Shown piece after piece: positions 36,301 through 45,726 of a stretch of 64,000 nucleotides of DNA (positions are counted from its first letter, which is position 1; every line of letters begins with the position of its first letter). The position numbers were made by a program, and so were the translations under genes. A model generated the notes under the pieces. It had not been told where the DNA came from and made no database searches. It saw nothing but the letters and a program-made list of their open reading frames with translations. Source of the DNA: an uncultured cyanobacterium (GTDB lineage: Bacteria > Cyanobacteriota > Cyanobacteriia > CACIAM-69d); contig CALGDE010000100.1 of assembly GCA_937883785.1 (NCBI GenBank), forward strand, positions 21,678 to 85,677, in the 5' to 3' direction.

Positions 36301-37728
36301 GGAATCATGCTGGAGCTGGTAAGCGAAGCCTACGGCGACAATTTAATGCCTCTGCCGCGCACCATGGACTCGGCGGGGATTAGGGATTTTGTGGCGCAGC
36401 TTACGGCGGATGATTCCCATACCCTATTGCGGGCTAGCGATGTGACTATGCTAGACGAGCCCCTGCGATCCCTATTTGAACAACAAGGATATACGTCGGT
36501 GCTGGCCATGCCGCTGATGGGGCAAGATGGCAAGCTGGGGGTCATTCAGTGCGGTGATTGTCTCAAAATGCGCACCTGGACCGATAGCGATATTGATTTG
36601 CTGCGGGCGGTAACGGAGCAGTTGGCGATCGCCATCCAACAGTCAGCGCTTTATTCCCGCGCCCGCGAAGCCGCCCAGGAAGCGGAGCAAAAGGCGCAGG
36701 AATTGGAGACCACTTTGGAGGAGCTGCAAACCACCCAGACCCAGCTTATTCAAACGGAGAAGATGTCTAGTCTGGGGCAAATGGTGGCTGGTGTTGCCCA
36801 CGAAATTAATAATCCCACCACCTTTATCCACGGCAACCTTACTTACGCTCGCAACTATACGAAAGACCTGCTGGCGTTGCTGGACATTTATCAACAGTCC
36901 TATCCCGAACCGGCGGAGGGCGTTGCCGATTTCCTGGGGGCGATCGACATTGGATTTATCATCGAGGACCTGCCGAAAACCCTAGCGTCCATGCAAATTG
37001 GCGCGGACCGTATTCGTCAAATTGTGGCATCCTTACGGAATTTCTCCCGGCTAGACCAGGCAGAGATGAAGCCGGTGAATATCCACGAGGGGTTGGACAA
37101 TACCCTGCTGATTTTGCAACATCGCTTTAAGGCCAACAGCACATTTCCCGCCATTGAAATTGAAAAGCACTATGGTTCCCTGCCGGAAGTGGTGTGCTAT
37201 GCCGGTCAGCTGAACCAGGTGTTTATGAATATTATTGGCAATGCAGTTGATGCTTTGGAAGCGGGCAAGGGCAAGCGCGAATCTAGCCCGGGTGAGTTAA
37301 ACGTTGATCGATTTGGTACCGCCTTTGGCAAAGGTGGTTTGAACCGAGGTGAAAGCACGGGCGTTAGTGGGGGGATCGTCGGCAGCGAAAGTCGGGAGTT
37401 GAATCGTGTGACCACGGCGATCGCCTCACCGGAGGTTAGGTCCCCCAAGGTAACCATCACAACGGAGCCAGTTGGGGGCGATCGCGTTCAAATTCGAATT
37501 CGTGACAACGGCTCTGGCATCGCGCCAGAGGTGGTGGCTAAGCTATTTGACCCATTCTTCACCACCAAGCCCGTTGGTCAGGGCACTGGGCTGGGGCTAT
37601 CCATTAGCTATCAAATTGTGGTGGAAAAGCATCGGGGTCAGCTCACCTGCCAGTCTGAAACCGGAAAAGGCACTGAATTTTGTATCGAAATTCCCGTTGA
37701 ACAGCCCGAATGGAGTGAGTCCACATAA
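33331..37728 (+). CDS. Membrane sensor histidine kinase (CHASE4-HAMP-PAS x3-GAF x2-kinase)
   Basis: This 1465-aa kinase has a first membrane helix at about 8-30, then an extracytoplasmic CHASE4-like domain (AQDYAEWDDTY is typical) to about 270. A second helix at about 276-302 and a HAMP linker follow. Three PAS domains begin near 363, 490 and 606. Two GAF domains begin near 740 and 926. A coiled coil leads to the H-box VAGVAHEINNP with His1157. The ATPase domain (about 1285-1462) has the N-box and the GQGTGLGLSISY G-box. A Gly/Ser/Arg-rich insert of about 60 residues separates the N-box from DNGSG. No receiver is fused, so phosphate goes to a separate regulator. The ligand is unknown. Confidence 0.92.
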   Translation: MKLRVKTLAIVALAVVFLNVVLFSTASGLLLRDFRSLETQDVQLDVQRALGVLSDNATDLDATAQDYAEWDDTYAFMSDRNPGYLRSNFLDRTFDYLRLNILVILDSQGQTIYSQGYSLDNQRFREVSESFNESLTAGKLLSEAVTGRAQSPSFRKNGLLVLPEGPILVASRSIVTSDGTGPVRGTLIVGRYLTGGEQERLTRLTQLQVTLHPLATDGDDRDRAAIADLLADNALDTVIRPLDGKSTAGYAIVNDLYGQPAMLVRTVIERRIFAQGKLSLRYLLVLLVFIGLVFGIITLVLLERLVLARLTRVSDSVGAIASSGDVSMRVEVLNGTDELADLVTVLNGALDRVEESQGALRAAEAKYRSIFENAIEGIFQTTPEGAYLSANPALAAIYGYESAKAFLESQRNAKEIYVNPDRRREFMDLVAEQGSVTEFEAQVYHKEGHIIWISESARSVLGEDGTVAFYEGTVEDITARKAADERMVRLRDRLEAILQAVPGSVSRVDRELTYLEVNRHLAESFNLTPEEFVGKHIDFLGYGKGFRAFMENFFAGSRTEDAREIERVTNRGVENYLIVAQKYENNQAAFVVGINVTEERQAVSALAKAEAQYRSIFENAVEGIFQATATGEFTAANPSLARIYGYDSPEVLIERFNQSSGAPYVQPNSFQDLLALLQERGQISRESEVFRVNGDRRWVMENATAVRDQSGRLLYYEGTVEDITERKRSRETMLERSRLSILEAEVGVLLSGSGDMETVLRSCADLVVNQLGCLFAHIWTVRPNGNSLELQAQTTHARSRNLDLTTPLLTQTLQESVVLPENDEAGLATLERQWELLPPLVEIAQTMRPVFRHGTLRWKVDAPEKTENATKTLVFVGHPLVVEDRLVGIIALHSCEELSDDAYDVLGWIANAIALGIDRSWARQELVSRREALLLQLASQIRNSLELCTVLNAAVEGIRSLLKVDRCLFAWYRPGDCVGVEGNAIDDGAEGIMLELVSEAYGDNLMPLPRTMDSAGIRDFVAQLTADDSHTLLRASDVTMLDEPLRSLFEQQGYTSVLAMPLMGQDGKLGVIQCGDCLKMRTWTDSDIDLLRAVTEQLAIAIQQSALYSRAREAAQEAEQKAQELETTLEELQTTQTQLIQTEKMSSLGQMVAGVAHEINNPTTFIHGNLTYARNYTKDLLALLDIYQQSYPEPAEGVADFLGAIDIGFIIEDLPKTLASMQIGADRIRQIVASLRNFSRLDQAEMKPVNIHEGLDNTLLILQHRFKANSTFPAIEIEKHYGSLPEVVCYAGQLNQVFMNIIGNAVDALEAGKGKRESSPGELNVDRFGTAFGKGGLNRGESTGVSGGIVGSESRELNRVTTAIASPEVRSPKVTITTEPVGGDRVQIRIRDNGSGIAPEVVAKLFDPFFTTKPVGQGTGLGLSISYQIVVEKHRGQLTCQSETGKGTEFCIEIPVEQPEWSEST

Positions 37729-37841
37729 TTCTTCGGGATAAGCATTGTCTGTAATAAGCCAAGGGGGGACAGTTTGGGCGATCATCCCAGTGCCGCAAGC
37801 AAGAATTGCCTTCTGCTTTCACTGAAAATCCCCAAAAAATT

Positions 37842-37878
37842 ACTGCCTAGCCCCCCTCTCAATGTGGAGCTAGGCAGT
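37842..37878 (-). terminator. Hairpin, likely terminator for leftward transcripts
   Basis: A perfect 10-bp stem (ACTGCCTAGC with GCTAGGCAGT) spans a 17-nt loop. Read leftward, the stem is followed by AATTTTTTGG, which suits a terminator for the rpsU unit. It lies in the 335-bp gap between the kinase and rpsU, which holds no gene. Confidence 0.65.
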
Positions 37879-38040
37879 GCATCGAAGTGACTATTGGGTG
37901 GATTCTTGCCCTTAATCACCTCAACCGAAATGTGCCTTTTGCAAATCTTTTGTATGCGCTGAATTAATTCTTGGTGAAACCACCTCCCATCACCAAGCCC
38001 CTACCTTTTGGAGTCTTATTCAGGCTTTGAAGCAAAATTT

Positions 38041-38061
38041 CAAGGCAGCTAGGAAGCCTTG
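38041..38061 (-). terminator. rpsU-proximal hairpin
   Basis: The stem CAAGGC/GCCTTG has a 9-nt loop. It starts 3 bp after the rpsU stop and is followed on the minus strand by AAATTTTG. It is a short, weak terminator candidate. Confidence 0.55.
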
Positions 38062-38063
38062 GC

Positions 38064-38243
38064 TTACCGATAACGGCGCTTACGACGAGCGGCCGCAGCC
38101 TTGCGCTTACGCTTTTCAATGGGAGTTTCGTAGTAGCGACGGTACTTTACGTCTGCCAAAATACCGGCTTTGGAAACTTGACGCTTGAAGCGGCGTAGGG
38201 CAGATTCAATACCCTCGTTTTCACCCAATACAACTTGGGTCAT
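38064..38243 (-). CDS. rpsU: 30S ribosomal protein S21
   Basis: This 59-aa very basic protein starts [11 protein letters not shown] and ends in an Arg/Lys-rich tail ([16 protein letters not shown]). The segment [14 protein letters not shown] is the S21 signature. I chose ATG 38243 because AAGGAG precedes it by 8 nt and the family begins with MTQV. The frame stays open for 16 codons upstream but those residues are not family-like. S21 helps the small subunit engage mRNA leaders. Confidence 0.95.
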   Translation of the reverse strand: MTQVVLGENEGIESALRRFKRQVSKAGILADVKYRRYYETPIEKRKRKAAAARRKRRYR

Positions 38244-38430
38244 ACAGTTAACTCCTTTTTCTATTTGCTTAGGTGGACAATGATTGTTCAAAATCGTTTG
38301 CGTCGTAGTGCAAATTTTTGAACAGGGACTACTAGGCTATCGCGATGGCTGGCAATTGACTAGGGGCTGTGCCCAGTTATGGTCAATTCTTGAATGAGTA
38401 ACGTGGTCAGCAAGACGACGGTTTATGGTC

Positions 38431-41400
38431 TCAGGGAGAGCTGACTGCAGACGGCACCGCTGATGTGGTCGAGCTGGCGCTGTTAATTTGTAGCCCCTGC
38501 CAGTCCATATTCCCTTGGAGCAGCGATTCTGCCTGGACCGCATCCAAAGGGCGGGAAAATAGATATCCCTGCCCATAATCGCACCCTAACTTCTTCAGGC
38601 GAGTGAGCTGATCTAGGGTTTCAATACCCTCGGCGATCGTGCTCATTTTTAGCCCCCGCGCCAGGTTTAAGATGGTTCGCACTACCGCAATACCTTCCTC
38701 GTCCCCCATGTGCTGCACAAAGGATTGATCCACTTTAAGGGCGTGAATAGGGAAACTCTGTAGGCGACTTAGGGATGAGTAACCGGTGCCGAAATCGTCA
38801 ATGTAGGACTGCACCCCTAAAAGCTGTAGACGCGACAATCGGTCCACTACCGATTCAATATTTTCGGTAATGGAGGTTTCGGTAACTTCAATGCGTAGAT
38901 GGGAGGGCTCAATGCCTTTATCAATAATGATTGCCTGGATGCGCTCCACTAATTTCGGCTGGGTAAATTGCCGCCCCGACACATTGACACTGACAGTCAT
39001 ATCAGGTTTCATCCAGCCGCAGTCGCACCATGTCTTAACCTTTTCACAGGCGGTTTCAATGACCCATTGCCCCAGCTGCAAAATCAAGTCTGTTTCTTCA
39101 GCTACCACAATAAATTCGCCGGGGGAGATCCAGCCGCGCTGGTGATGGTTCCAGCGCACCAGAGCCTCAAAGCCCTTAAGGGTTAGATCCTGCAAGGACA
39201 CGATGGGCTGAAAATATAGCTCCAGTTCCCCTTTGGCGATCGCCTGGCGTAAATCACTTTCTAACCGGAGCTGGGTCAACGTGTGCTGATGCATTTTGGC
39301 GTTGAACACCTCGTAGCACGATTTACCCTTACGCTTAGCCGCGTACATGGCAATATCCGCATCGCGCATCCACGATTCCCAACGGTGGTAGGGCGCCTGG
39401 GAGTGGGGCTCCACACTTAATGCAATACCGATGCTGACGCTGGTGTAAAAATCATGCCCTTGAATGCGGAAGGGCTTCTGTAGGCAATCCTGAATACGAT
39501 CCGCAATATGGATCGCATCGTCAACGGACTCCATATCGTCCAGCAGTACCGCAAACTCGTCGCCCCCTAGGCGAGCCACCATATCGTTGCCGCGCATACA
39601 CCCAAGCAACCGCTGCCCAATTTGCACCAGCAGATCATCGCCAGCGTGGTGTCCCAAGCTATCGTTTACCACCTTGAATCGATCTAAATCGATATACAGC
39701 ACACTGTAGAGCCGATCCAGGTGGCGCTGACTCTTACGCAAGGTTCCTTGCAGGCGATCCACAAATAAGTTGCGGTTGGGAAGCTCCGTTAATGCGTCAT
39801 AAAAAGCCGTATAGGTCAGCTTTTCTTCCGCCTCCTTACGGGCACTAATATCCTCCACAATGGAGATGGTATAGGGCTTTTCCTGGTTACTGGGGGACAC
39901 CAGAGAAACGGTGACGTTAGTCCACTGGATGCGACTGTCTTTACGCACATAGCGTTTCTCGATGGAGAAAGATGAAATTTCCCCCAGCCAAAGGCGTTCG
40001 GACAGGGTGATGTTTTTCTCTAGATCTTCTCCATAGGTAATGTCTCGGTAGTTCAGCCCGATCACTTCTGCCTCGTGGTAGCCCATGAGGGAGCAAAATT
40101 TTTCGTTGACTTTGATGTAATTCCCATCTTGGTCAAGCTGGCTAATGCCCACGGCCGCCTGTTCGATGATGGCGCGGAATCGTTCTTCACTGTTGCGCAG
40201 GCTCGCTTCCGCCCGTTTGCGATCATCAATATCGGTGCAGGAGCCCACCATGCGCACAACGCTGCCGTCGCGATTCCATAGGGCCTGCCCCCGATCTAAA
40301 ATCCACTTATAGTTGCCGTCTTTACACAGCAGACGATATTCACAGGAGTAGGTGGGGTTCTTTTGGGCTAGGTGACGCTGTAGCTCCTTAAGCACCTGAT
40401 CGCGATCGCCCGGATGAATGCGCCCCTCCCGCTCTCGAACGGTGTTGCCAATTTCATGGTCCTCATACCCCAGCATTGTCTTCCAGCGCGTGGAGTAAAA
40501 CACCTTATCCTTTTGTACATTCCAGTCCCAAATGCCATCGTTGTTGCCCTGGAGGGCAAGCTGCCACCGTTCCTCACTCGCCTGAAGCGAATCCTCGGCA
40601 CGTTTACGCTCGGCAATATCCTCCACCACCACCACCGCGTACTGCACCGTTTCATTGTCATCACAGGCCAGGGACACCGATAGGTTGACCCACTGTACAT
40701 GGCCGTTTTTGCGCAGAAAACGAGTGGAAAAGTTGTAGGTGCTTGGGTGGGCGCCCATTTTTCCCACCCCCTGCCCCATGTACCAAGGACTAGGCCAGTC
40801 TGTACAGCGATCCTCTGGGTGGGTGAACGCCATCATATCCAGCCCAATAATTTCTGGTTCCGTGTAGCCCACTAGCTGACACAGGCGCTGGTTAACTTCA
40901 ACGATGACGCCCTTTTGGTCCGTGCGGTAGATACCAACGGCGGCTTGGTCAAAGATTTCCTGAAATTTCTTTTGCTGCTGGGACACGACCGATTGCAGCC
41001 GCACCGGGGTTTCGGTCCAGCGATAAACGGCGATTCCCACCGCCGCCGCTAAAACGCCGCCAAATCCAAAAATAATGAGTGAGCGATTGTAGCCATGGAG
41101 CCATCCATTTTCCGGGGTGAGGACCATTAACCACTGATCCCGGGGAAATTTTAAGGTTTCCACAACGGGACTATTTTGGTAGTTGTTAGCGTCGAGGGTG
41201 GACAGCAGTGTCTCGTCGCCGAACAGGGGTAAGCGATCGCCCGTTTCATTGCTTTGGTGAGCCACCAGGTAGCGATACCGAGGGGACGATTGGGTTTGAA
41301 AGCTGCTGTTTTCCGGGTTAGGGGTCACCTCTTGCCACAGTCGCTTTGAGGACAAACTGGTTTGCACAACGCCCCACAGATCGGGGCGAGGGGCGTCGCG

Positions 41401-42111
41401 AGTTTTGTCGTCAATAATGGCGATTTGAACGTGGATAATATCGCCGTCAGGATGAACGTGGACTCCACCAATGGCTAAGCGCTCACGCAGTTGGTTAGTG
41501 GGCAGCGATCGCACCTGCGCCGTGGAACGATATAAATCCTGAAGCAGCAGATCCAAGTCTCCACCAAAGCGCTCATCCTTGGCGAGAGAGTTTCTGTCGC
41601 TGGAAGTCTCAGTGGACCCTCTGGATCCTTCTTTCGTTTCTGCAGCGGCTACCGAATCGCCAGAGTATGTGCTGCTCCTCTGATCTTCCATAGTGGGCAG
41701 CGCCTCTTCCGTAGTGGGCAGCGCCTCATCAAGGCGACGGTTTTTGTAATTAGCTTTGCCTGGACGCAGCAGCGCCACCTGATCAATACCGTCGTCTTTC
41801 TGCCAACGTCCAAGAATTGTCGCTTGATCAGAATCGCGAGGGGACAACCAAACTTTTGAAATACTATTGAAACTTTCAGCCGTTAAATCAGGGTTACGAA
41901 TAACGTAGTAAGCAATACCCTTAGAAACTTGGATTTCTTGCTGAATCGCACTATCTATTTGCGCCCGAATTAAACTTAAGTGATCCTCCGCACTAGTTTT
42001 TCCACCAAGCAAGTGATTCTTTCGCTCATGATTGTCAATCATCCAGCTACCAAGAAGCACAAGGCTGCCTGCGACCAGAGCACTTAGGGAAGAAACAAGG
42101 CGCACTTTCAT
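38431..42111 (-). CDS. Membrane GGDEF-EAL protein with three PAS domains
   Basis: This cyclic-di-GMP enzyme has about 1226 aa. A first helix at about 5-25, a periplasmic sensor of about 320 residues and a second helix near 344-365 are followed by three PAS/PAC units (about 380-755). A GGDEF domain follows, with the intact motif RLGGDEFAVLL near 850. The EAL domain has FEALVRW near 985 and DDFGTGYSSL later. Both catalytic motifs look intact, so it could make and break c-di-GMP. The frame opens 73 codons earlier, at 42330, but the signal-anchor begins at ATG 42111 (MKVRLVSSLSALVAGSLVLL), which I prefer. Confidence 0.92.
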   Translation of the reverse strand: MKVRLVSSLSALVAGSLVLLGSWMIDNHERKNHLLGGKTSAEDHLSLIRAQIDSAIQQEIQVSKGIAYYVIRNPDLTAESFNSISKVWLSPRDSDQATILGRWQKDDGIDQVALLRPGKANYKNRRLDEALPTTEEALPTMEDQRSSTYSGDSVAAAETKEGSRGSTETSSDRNSLAKDERFGGDLDLLLQDLYRSTAQVRSLPTNQLRERLAIGGVHVHPDGDIIHVQIAIIDDKTRDAPRPDLWGVVQTSLSSKRLWQEVTPNPENSSFQTQSSPRYRYLVAHQSNETGDRLPLFGDETLLSTLDANNYQNSPVVETLKFPRDQWLMVLTPENGWLHGYNRSLIIFGFGGVLAAAVGIAVYRWTETPVRLQSVVSQQQKKFQEIFDQAAVGIYRTDQKGVIVEVNQRLCQLVGYTEPEIIGLDMMAFTHPEDRCTDWPSPWYMGQGVGKMGAHPSTYNFSTRFLRKNGHVQWVNLSVSLACDDNETVQYAVVVVEDIAERKRAEDSLQASEERWQLALQGNNDGIWDWNVQKDKVFYSTRWKTMLGYEDHEIGNTVREREGRIHPGDRDQVLKELQRHLAQKNPTYSCEYRLLCKDGNYKWILDRGQALWNRDGSVVRMVGSCTDIDDRKRAEASLRNSEERFRAIIEQAAVGISQLDQDGNYIKVNEKFCSLMGYHEAEVIGLNYRDITYGEDLEKNITLSERLWLGEISSFSIEKRYVRKDSRIQWTNVTVSLVSPSNQEKPYTISIVEDISARKEAEEKLTYTAFYDALTELPNRNLFVDRLQGTLRKSQRHLDRLYSVLYIDLDRFKVVNDSLGHHAGDDLLVQIGQRLLGCMRGNDMVARLGGDEFAVLLDDMESVDDAIHIADRIQDCLQKPFRIQGHDFYTSVSIGIALSVEPHSQAPYHRWESWMRDADIAMYAAKRKGKSCYEVFNAKMHQHTLTQLRLESDLRQAIAKGELELYFQPIVSLQDLTLKGFEALVRWNHHQRGWISPGEFIVVAEETDLILQLGQWVIETACEKVKTWCDCGWMKPDMTVSVNVSGRQFTQPKLVERIQAIIIDKGIEPSHLRIEVTETSITENIESVVDRLSRLQLLGVQSYIDDFGTGYSSLSRLQSFPIHALKVDQSFVQHMGDEEGIAVVRTILNLARGLKMSTIAEGIETLDQLTRLKKLGCDYGQGYLFSRPLDAVQAESLLQGNMDWQGLQINSASSTTSAVPSAVSSP

Positions 42112-43092
42112 AAGTAAAATGCAAAAGTTAGAAGGTGATGGGGGAGTGGTTTCAGGGCGGCTGAAATGATTCAGGAGCTTAGATGGGGCAGCTCTAATGG
42201 GTAAGTGTTTTAGTGTGATTCTGTCATGGTAGTTGACAGTCGATTTTTTTGAGTAAAAGAACTGACATATTGCTCTACAAGCATTGAAACAACTGGGCAA
42301 GCTTGAGGAGAGAAAGGTCGAAGTCCTCAACTCAGATTCAGGATAAATTCAAGAAGAAAATGTGGTTTCTATCGAAGTATTTTGCCCTAAATTTTCAGAT
42401 TTGGAGTTTATTTTTCAAGGACTAAGCTGTGGAGATAAGGCAATCAAACTATCATTTTTCTATTCTGCTTTTCAGTAAAAAATCAGTTGTTTTCTCAATC
42501 TTTACAATATCTTTTTCCATTGTTTTCGCGAACTTCTTGGCCACGAAGGTATTAAAAAATACTTCAATATAGTTCAACGGGCGGCCTTACTTTGCCCATT
42601 TTTGAACGTGCGTTATCAACCACTATAGAAATCTTTTTGCCACTGAGAGTATGTGCTTATCCCCCTTTGAAAGATCACAACCCCTAAACCCACCACTAGA
42701 GTTCCTGAGACCGGTTGAGAGCTTCTAAAACTTGCTTTCTTCTTTGTCTTCTTCAGCTTAGGGCAAGGGTGTCATGGATTTCAGCGGAAACCATCAGTCC
42801 GGTTAAATTTTTGAAAAGTGTTTGCAACCGATACCACGGCTTCCCTTTGTTTGTGCTGTTGTTAACGCCGTTTTAAATATGAATATGGCTTCAGTGCATT
42901 AACACTTCCAAGGCATGGATTGCTGACAGGTATGGGGACACGTTAGGGACTGTAGAGTTAGTGACGGTTGGATGGATTTACCACTACCCTTGAGACTGCC
43001 ATTGAAGTGGTTTGGTGAAGTGTGGTTTCGGTTTTGGGGGAGGGGGCGAGGGTCTTGGACAATGGATAGTGTTGTTTTTGGGAGTTTGCTTG
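42112..43092. other. Divergent promoter region between the GGDEF-EAL gene and fni
   Basis: This gap of about 980 bp between two divergent genes has no recognised gene. Both neighbours have open frames reaching into it (73 codons on the left, 27 on the right) that do not look like their families. Confidence 0.5.
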
Positions 43093-44298
43093 ATGGGAGA
43101 GTCGAGGTTAAAGGGTTTTGGAGAGGCAAAGAACAGCGGTTTGGGGACGGTTGCCGCAGACGAGGGGACAGTTGCCCCTGATAGGGATCCCCGAAAAACC
43201 TTTGAAGCAAAACCACATACCACTGATAGCGCCATTAACTCTTCGGAGGCGTCTCATGTTGTTGGAGGGGAAACCCAGGCACGCAAGGCAACCCATTTAA
43301 AGGTTTGTTTGGAAGACGATGTTCAGTGTGAGTCTTTGACGACAGGGCTGGAGCGCTACCGGTTCCGTCACTGTTGCTTGCCGGAGCTGGGGTTTGAGGA
43401 TCTGGACTGTACCGTCGATTTTTTAGGGCATGCTTTGCCGGTGCCACTGTTGATTTCATCGATGACTGGCGGCACGGATTTGGCTCAGGAAATTAATCGG
43501 CGGCTGGCACGGGCGGCTCAAGCCTATGGATTGGCAATGGGGGTGGGATCCCAGCGGGTTTCGGTGGAGCGCCCGGAAACGGAGCGTACTTTTGCGGTGC
43601 GATCGCTGGCGCCTGATGCGGTGCTGTTGGCGAATTTGGGCGCGGTGCAACTGAACTATTCCTACGGTGTGGATCAGTGTCGGCAGGTGGTGGATACCTT
43701 GGAGGCGAACGTGCTGATCTTGCATTTAAATCCCCTTCAGGAGGCGGTGCAAAGCAGGGGCGATCGCAATTTTGTTGATTTGCTGCCAAAAATTGAACAG
43801 GTGTGTGCCGCGTTGCCGGTGCCGGTGATTGCGAAGGAAGTGGGTAACGGTATTTCAGGGGCGATGGCTCGGGCGTTGCTGGATGCGGGGGTGGCGGCGA
43901 TCGACGTGGCGGGGGCGGGAGGAACGTCCTGGGCCCAGGTGGAAAGCGCTCGGGCAGAGGATCCGTTGCAGCGGCGTTTGGGACGCACCTTTCGAGATTG
44001 GGGGTATCCTACGGCCCATTGCGTGACATCGGTGCGGGAGGTGGATCCCGAAGTGCCATTGATTGCCTCGGGTGGGCTGCGGACAGGGTTAGATGCGGCA
44101 AAGGTGTTGGCGCTGGGGGCAGATCTGGCCGGTTTGGCGATGCCGTTTTTGAAGGCAGCCGCTGAATCAGAGGAGGCGATCGCCTTCGAAATTGAGGCGC
44201 TGACGGCGGAGCTAAAGACAGCTATGTTTTGCGCAGGCTGTAAAACTGTGGCGGCGTTGCGATCGCCAGATGTATTGCAGCGGTTTCCCAAGTCATAG
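43093..44298 (+). CDS. fni: Type 2 isopentenyl-diphosphate delta-isomerase
   Basis: This FMN- and NADPH-dependent enzyme interconverts IPP and DMAPP at the entry to carotenoid, phytol and quinone synthesis. The catalytic core starts near [18 protein letters not shown]. It has the FMN-binding SSMTGG, then [29 protein letters not shown] and [13 protein letters not shown]. Family proteins are about 340-360 aa. This one has 401 aa from ATG 43093, which has GGGAG 9 nt upstream, and the frame is open back to 43012. The roughly 60 extra N-terminal residues are not family-like, so the true start may be still later. Confidence 0.9.
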   Translation: MGESRLKGFGEAKNSGLGTVAADEGTVAPDRDPRKTFEAKPHTTDSAINSSEASHVVGGETQARKATHLKVCLEDDVQCESLTTGLERYRFRHCCLPELGFEDLDCTVDFLGHALPVPLLISSMTGGTDLAQEINRRLARAAQAYGLAMGVGSQRVSVERPETERTFAVRSLAPDAVLLANLGAVQLNYSYGVDQCRQVVDTLEANVLILHLNPLQEAVQSRGDRNFVDLLPKIEQVCAALPVPVIAKEVGNGISGAMARALLDAGVAAIDVAGAGGTSWAQVESARAEDPLQRRLGRTFRDWGYPTAHCVTSVREVDPEVPLIASGGLRTGLDAAKVLALGADLAGLAMPFLKAAAESEEAIAFEIEALTAELKTAMFCAGCKTVAALRSPDVLQRFPKS

Positions 44299-44299
44299 G

Positions 44300-44329
44300 T
44301 CTTTTCATCGTCAGTCTTTTCATCGCCAT
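44300..44329 (+). repeat. 15-bp tandem duplication after fni
   Basis: GTCTTTTCATCGTCA is followed directly by GTCTTTTCATCGCCA, starting 1 bp after the fni stop codon. Confidence 0.8.
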
Positions 44330-44350
44330 TCACCCCAGAAAATTACCCAT

Positions 44351-44385
44351 AAAAAAGGGACGCAGCTATGCGTCCCTGAGATCTT
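44351..44385. terminator. Bidirectional terminator between fni and the SLH gene
   Basis: A perfect 9-bp stem AGGGACGCA/TGCGTCCCT with loop GCTA lies at 44356-44377. Six A's on the left give a T-run for the leftward SLH gene, and ATCTTTT on the right serves fni. Confidence 0.92.
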
Positions 44386-44413
44386 TTGGTTAAGTGCCTT
44401 ATCTGTGGATCCC

Positions 44414-45595
44414 TTACTTTGTGCCCAAAATGTGGGGTGATTCCACGGGACCGACTTTGTTTTCGCTAGTTAAAGCCTGGTAGCTCATCACGGCAATATC
44501 GGCGCGGGTTGCGGGGGTTTGTAGATCCAAGGTTTGGGCTTCGGGATTAGCCAGCAGACGATTTTCCACCGCTGCTGCGATCGCCGGGCGCGCCCAGCCG
44601 GGCACCTGGTCACCGTCGGGGAATTGTCCTAGCACCTCATCGGGATTGCCCTGAGGCTTCAACTTTAAGCCCGAAACAAAAGTCAGCAACGCTTCCAGAC
44701 GGGGAATGGGACGTTCCGGGTCGAAAGTAGCATTGGGATAGCCTTTCATAAATTCCATTTGGACAGTTTTGGCAACCGCTTCGGTGCCCCAAAAATCAGC
44801 GGCAATATCACTAAATGGGGTGGCCGGTGCGGTGGGTTGGCGATCGCTATAAGCTTTGGCCACGATGGCAGCGAGCTGAGCCCGATTAACCGGAGCGTCC
44901 GGTTGGAATGTGTTGTCGGGAAAACCCTCAATAAAGCCTAGCTGGGTGACTTGATTCACAAAAGGCGCTGCCCAGTGATCATCGGGCACATCATCAAATG
45001 CCTGGGGCGCAGGAGGGGGAGAAGGGGGAGCTGCATCTGGAGTGGTCCCACCCTCCGTAGCCGTGGAATCCACTGCTTCCGAAGGCGGCGGCGGTACATC
45101 GCCCCGTGTGGGACTGTTGGCTTCGCTGGCCACTTCCCGGCGATCGCCTCCATCATCTCCATCGCCGTCAACGGACTCAGCACCGTTGCCACCAGCACCA
45201 TCCACGACGGAACCTTCACCACCAGCACCATCGCCGGCTCCATTACCAGCATCTCCACCGCCGAACCCAATGCCGCCTCCCACTGCGCCAATACCGCGAA
45301 GAAGTCCACCATCGGCACCATTCTGGGCACCGCCATCAGCACCGTTAAACTCTTGGTTAGGCGCACCGCCGGTCACTTCTGCGGAGGAATCGTCAGTAGC
45401 GGAGGACAGGAAACTCAGGGAAAACTGGCTACGCCCTATGGTCCACCAAAAAATCCCTCCCATCGCCAAAATTGCGATAACGATCGCCCACCATTCTTCC
45501 GCTTCCACCGGACGCGATGAGCGAGATGTGGGAACTAAATTAGTTTCCTCGTTGGGATTGGAATTAGAGGAACCGGGCGGTACAGAATTGGACAC
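44414..45595 (-). CDS. SLH-domain protein with an N-terminal membrane anchor
   Basis: This 393-aa protein has a hydrophobic helix at about 34-52 (WWAIVIAILAMGGIFWW), then a Gly/Asp/Asn-rich, low-complexity region to about 165 and a Pro-rich linker. The C-terminal half has SLH-type repeats: DDHWAAPFVNQVTQLGFIEGFPDNTFQPDAPVNRAQ and AADFWGTEAVAKTVQMEF are their recognisable starts, and a third degenerate one follows. SLH domains bind peptidoglycan-linked polymer, so the protein may tie the inner membrane to the wall. Partners are unknown. The Gly-rich stretch creates long open frames on the other strand, which I do not regard as genes. Confidence 0.82.
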   Translation of the reverse strand: MSNSVPPGSSNSNPNEETNLVPTSRSSRPVEAEEWWAIVIAILAMGGIFWWTIGRSQFSLSFLSSATDDSSAEVTGGAPNQEFNGADGGAQNGADGGLLRGIGAVGGGIGFGGGDAGNGAGDGAGGEGSVVDGAGGNGAESVDGDGDDGGDRREVASEANSPTRGDVPPPPSEAVDSTATEGGTTPDAAPPSPPPAPQAFDDVPDDHWAAPFVNQVTQLGFIEGFPDNTFQPDAPVNRAQLAAIVAKAYSDRQPTAPATPFSDIAADFWGTEAVAKTVQMEFMKGYPNATFDPERPIPRLEALLTFVSGLKLKPQGNPDEVLGQFPDGDQVPGWARPAIAAAVENRLLANPEAQTLDLQTPATRADIAVMSYQALTSENKVGPVESPHILGTK

Positions 45596-45726
45596 GATGC
45601 ACTCTCCAAAAAGACCCCACCACTGTAACCTCAGTTTTCAAAATCCGTTCCGCGCCCTTAAAAAGGGTAATTTTTTCGGCAATTCTCTGAATAACCTGCA
45701 ATTGTCTAGGCAACCTATCAGAGCCC

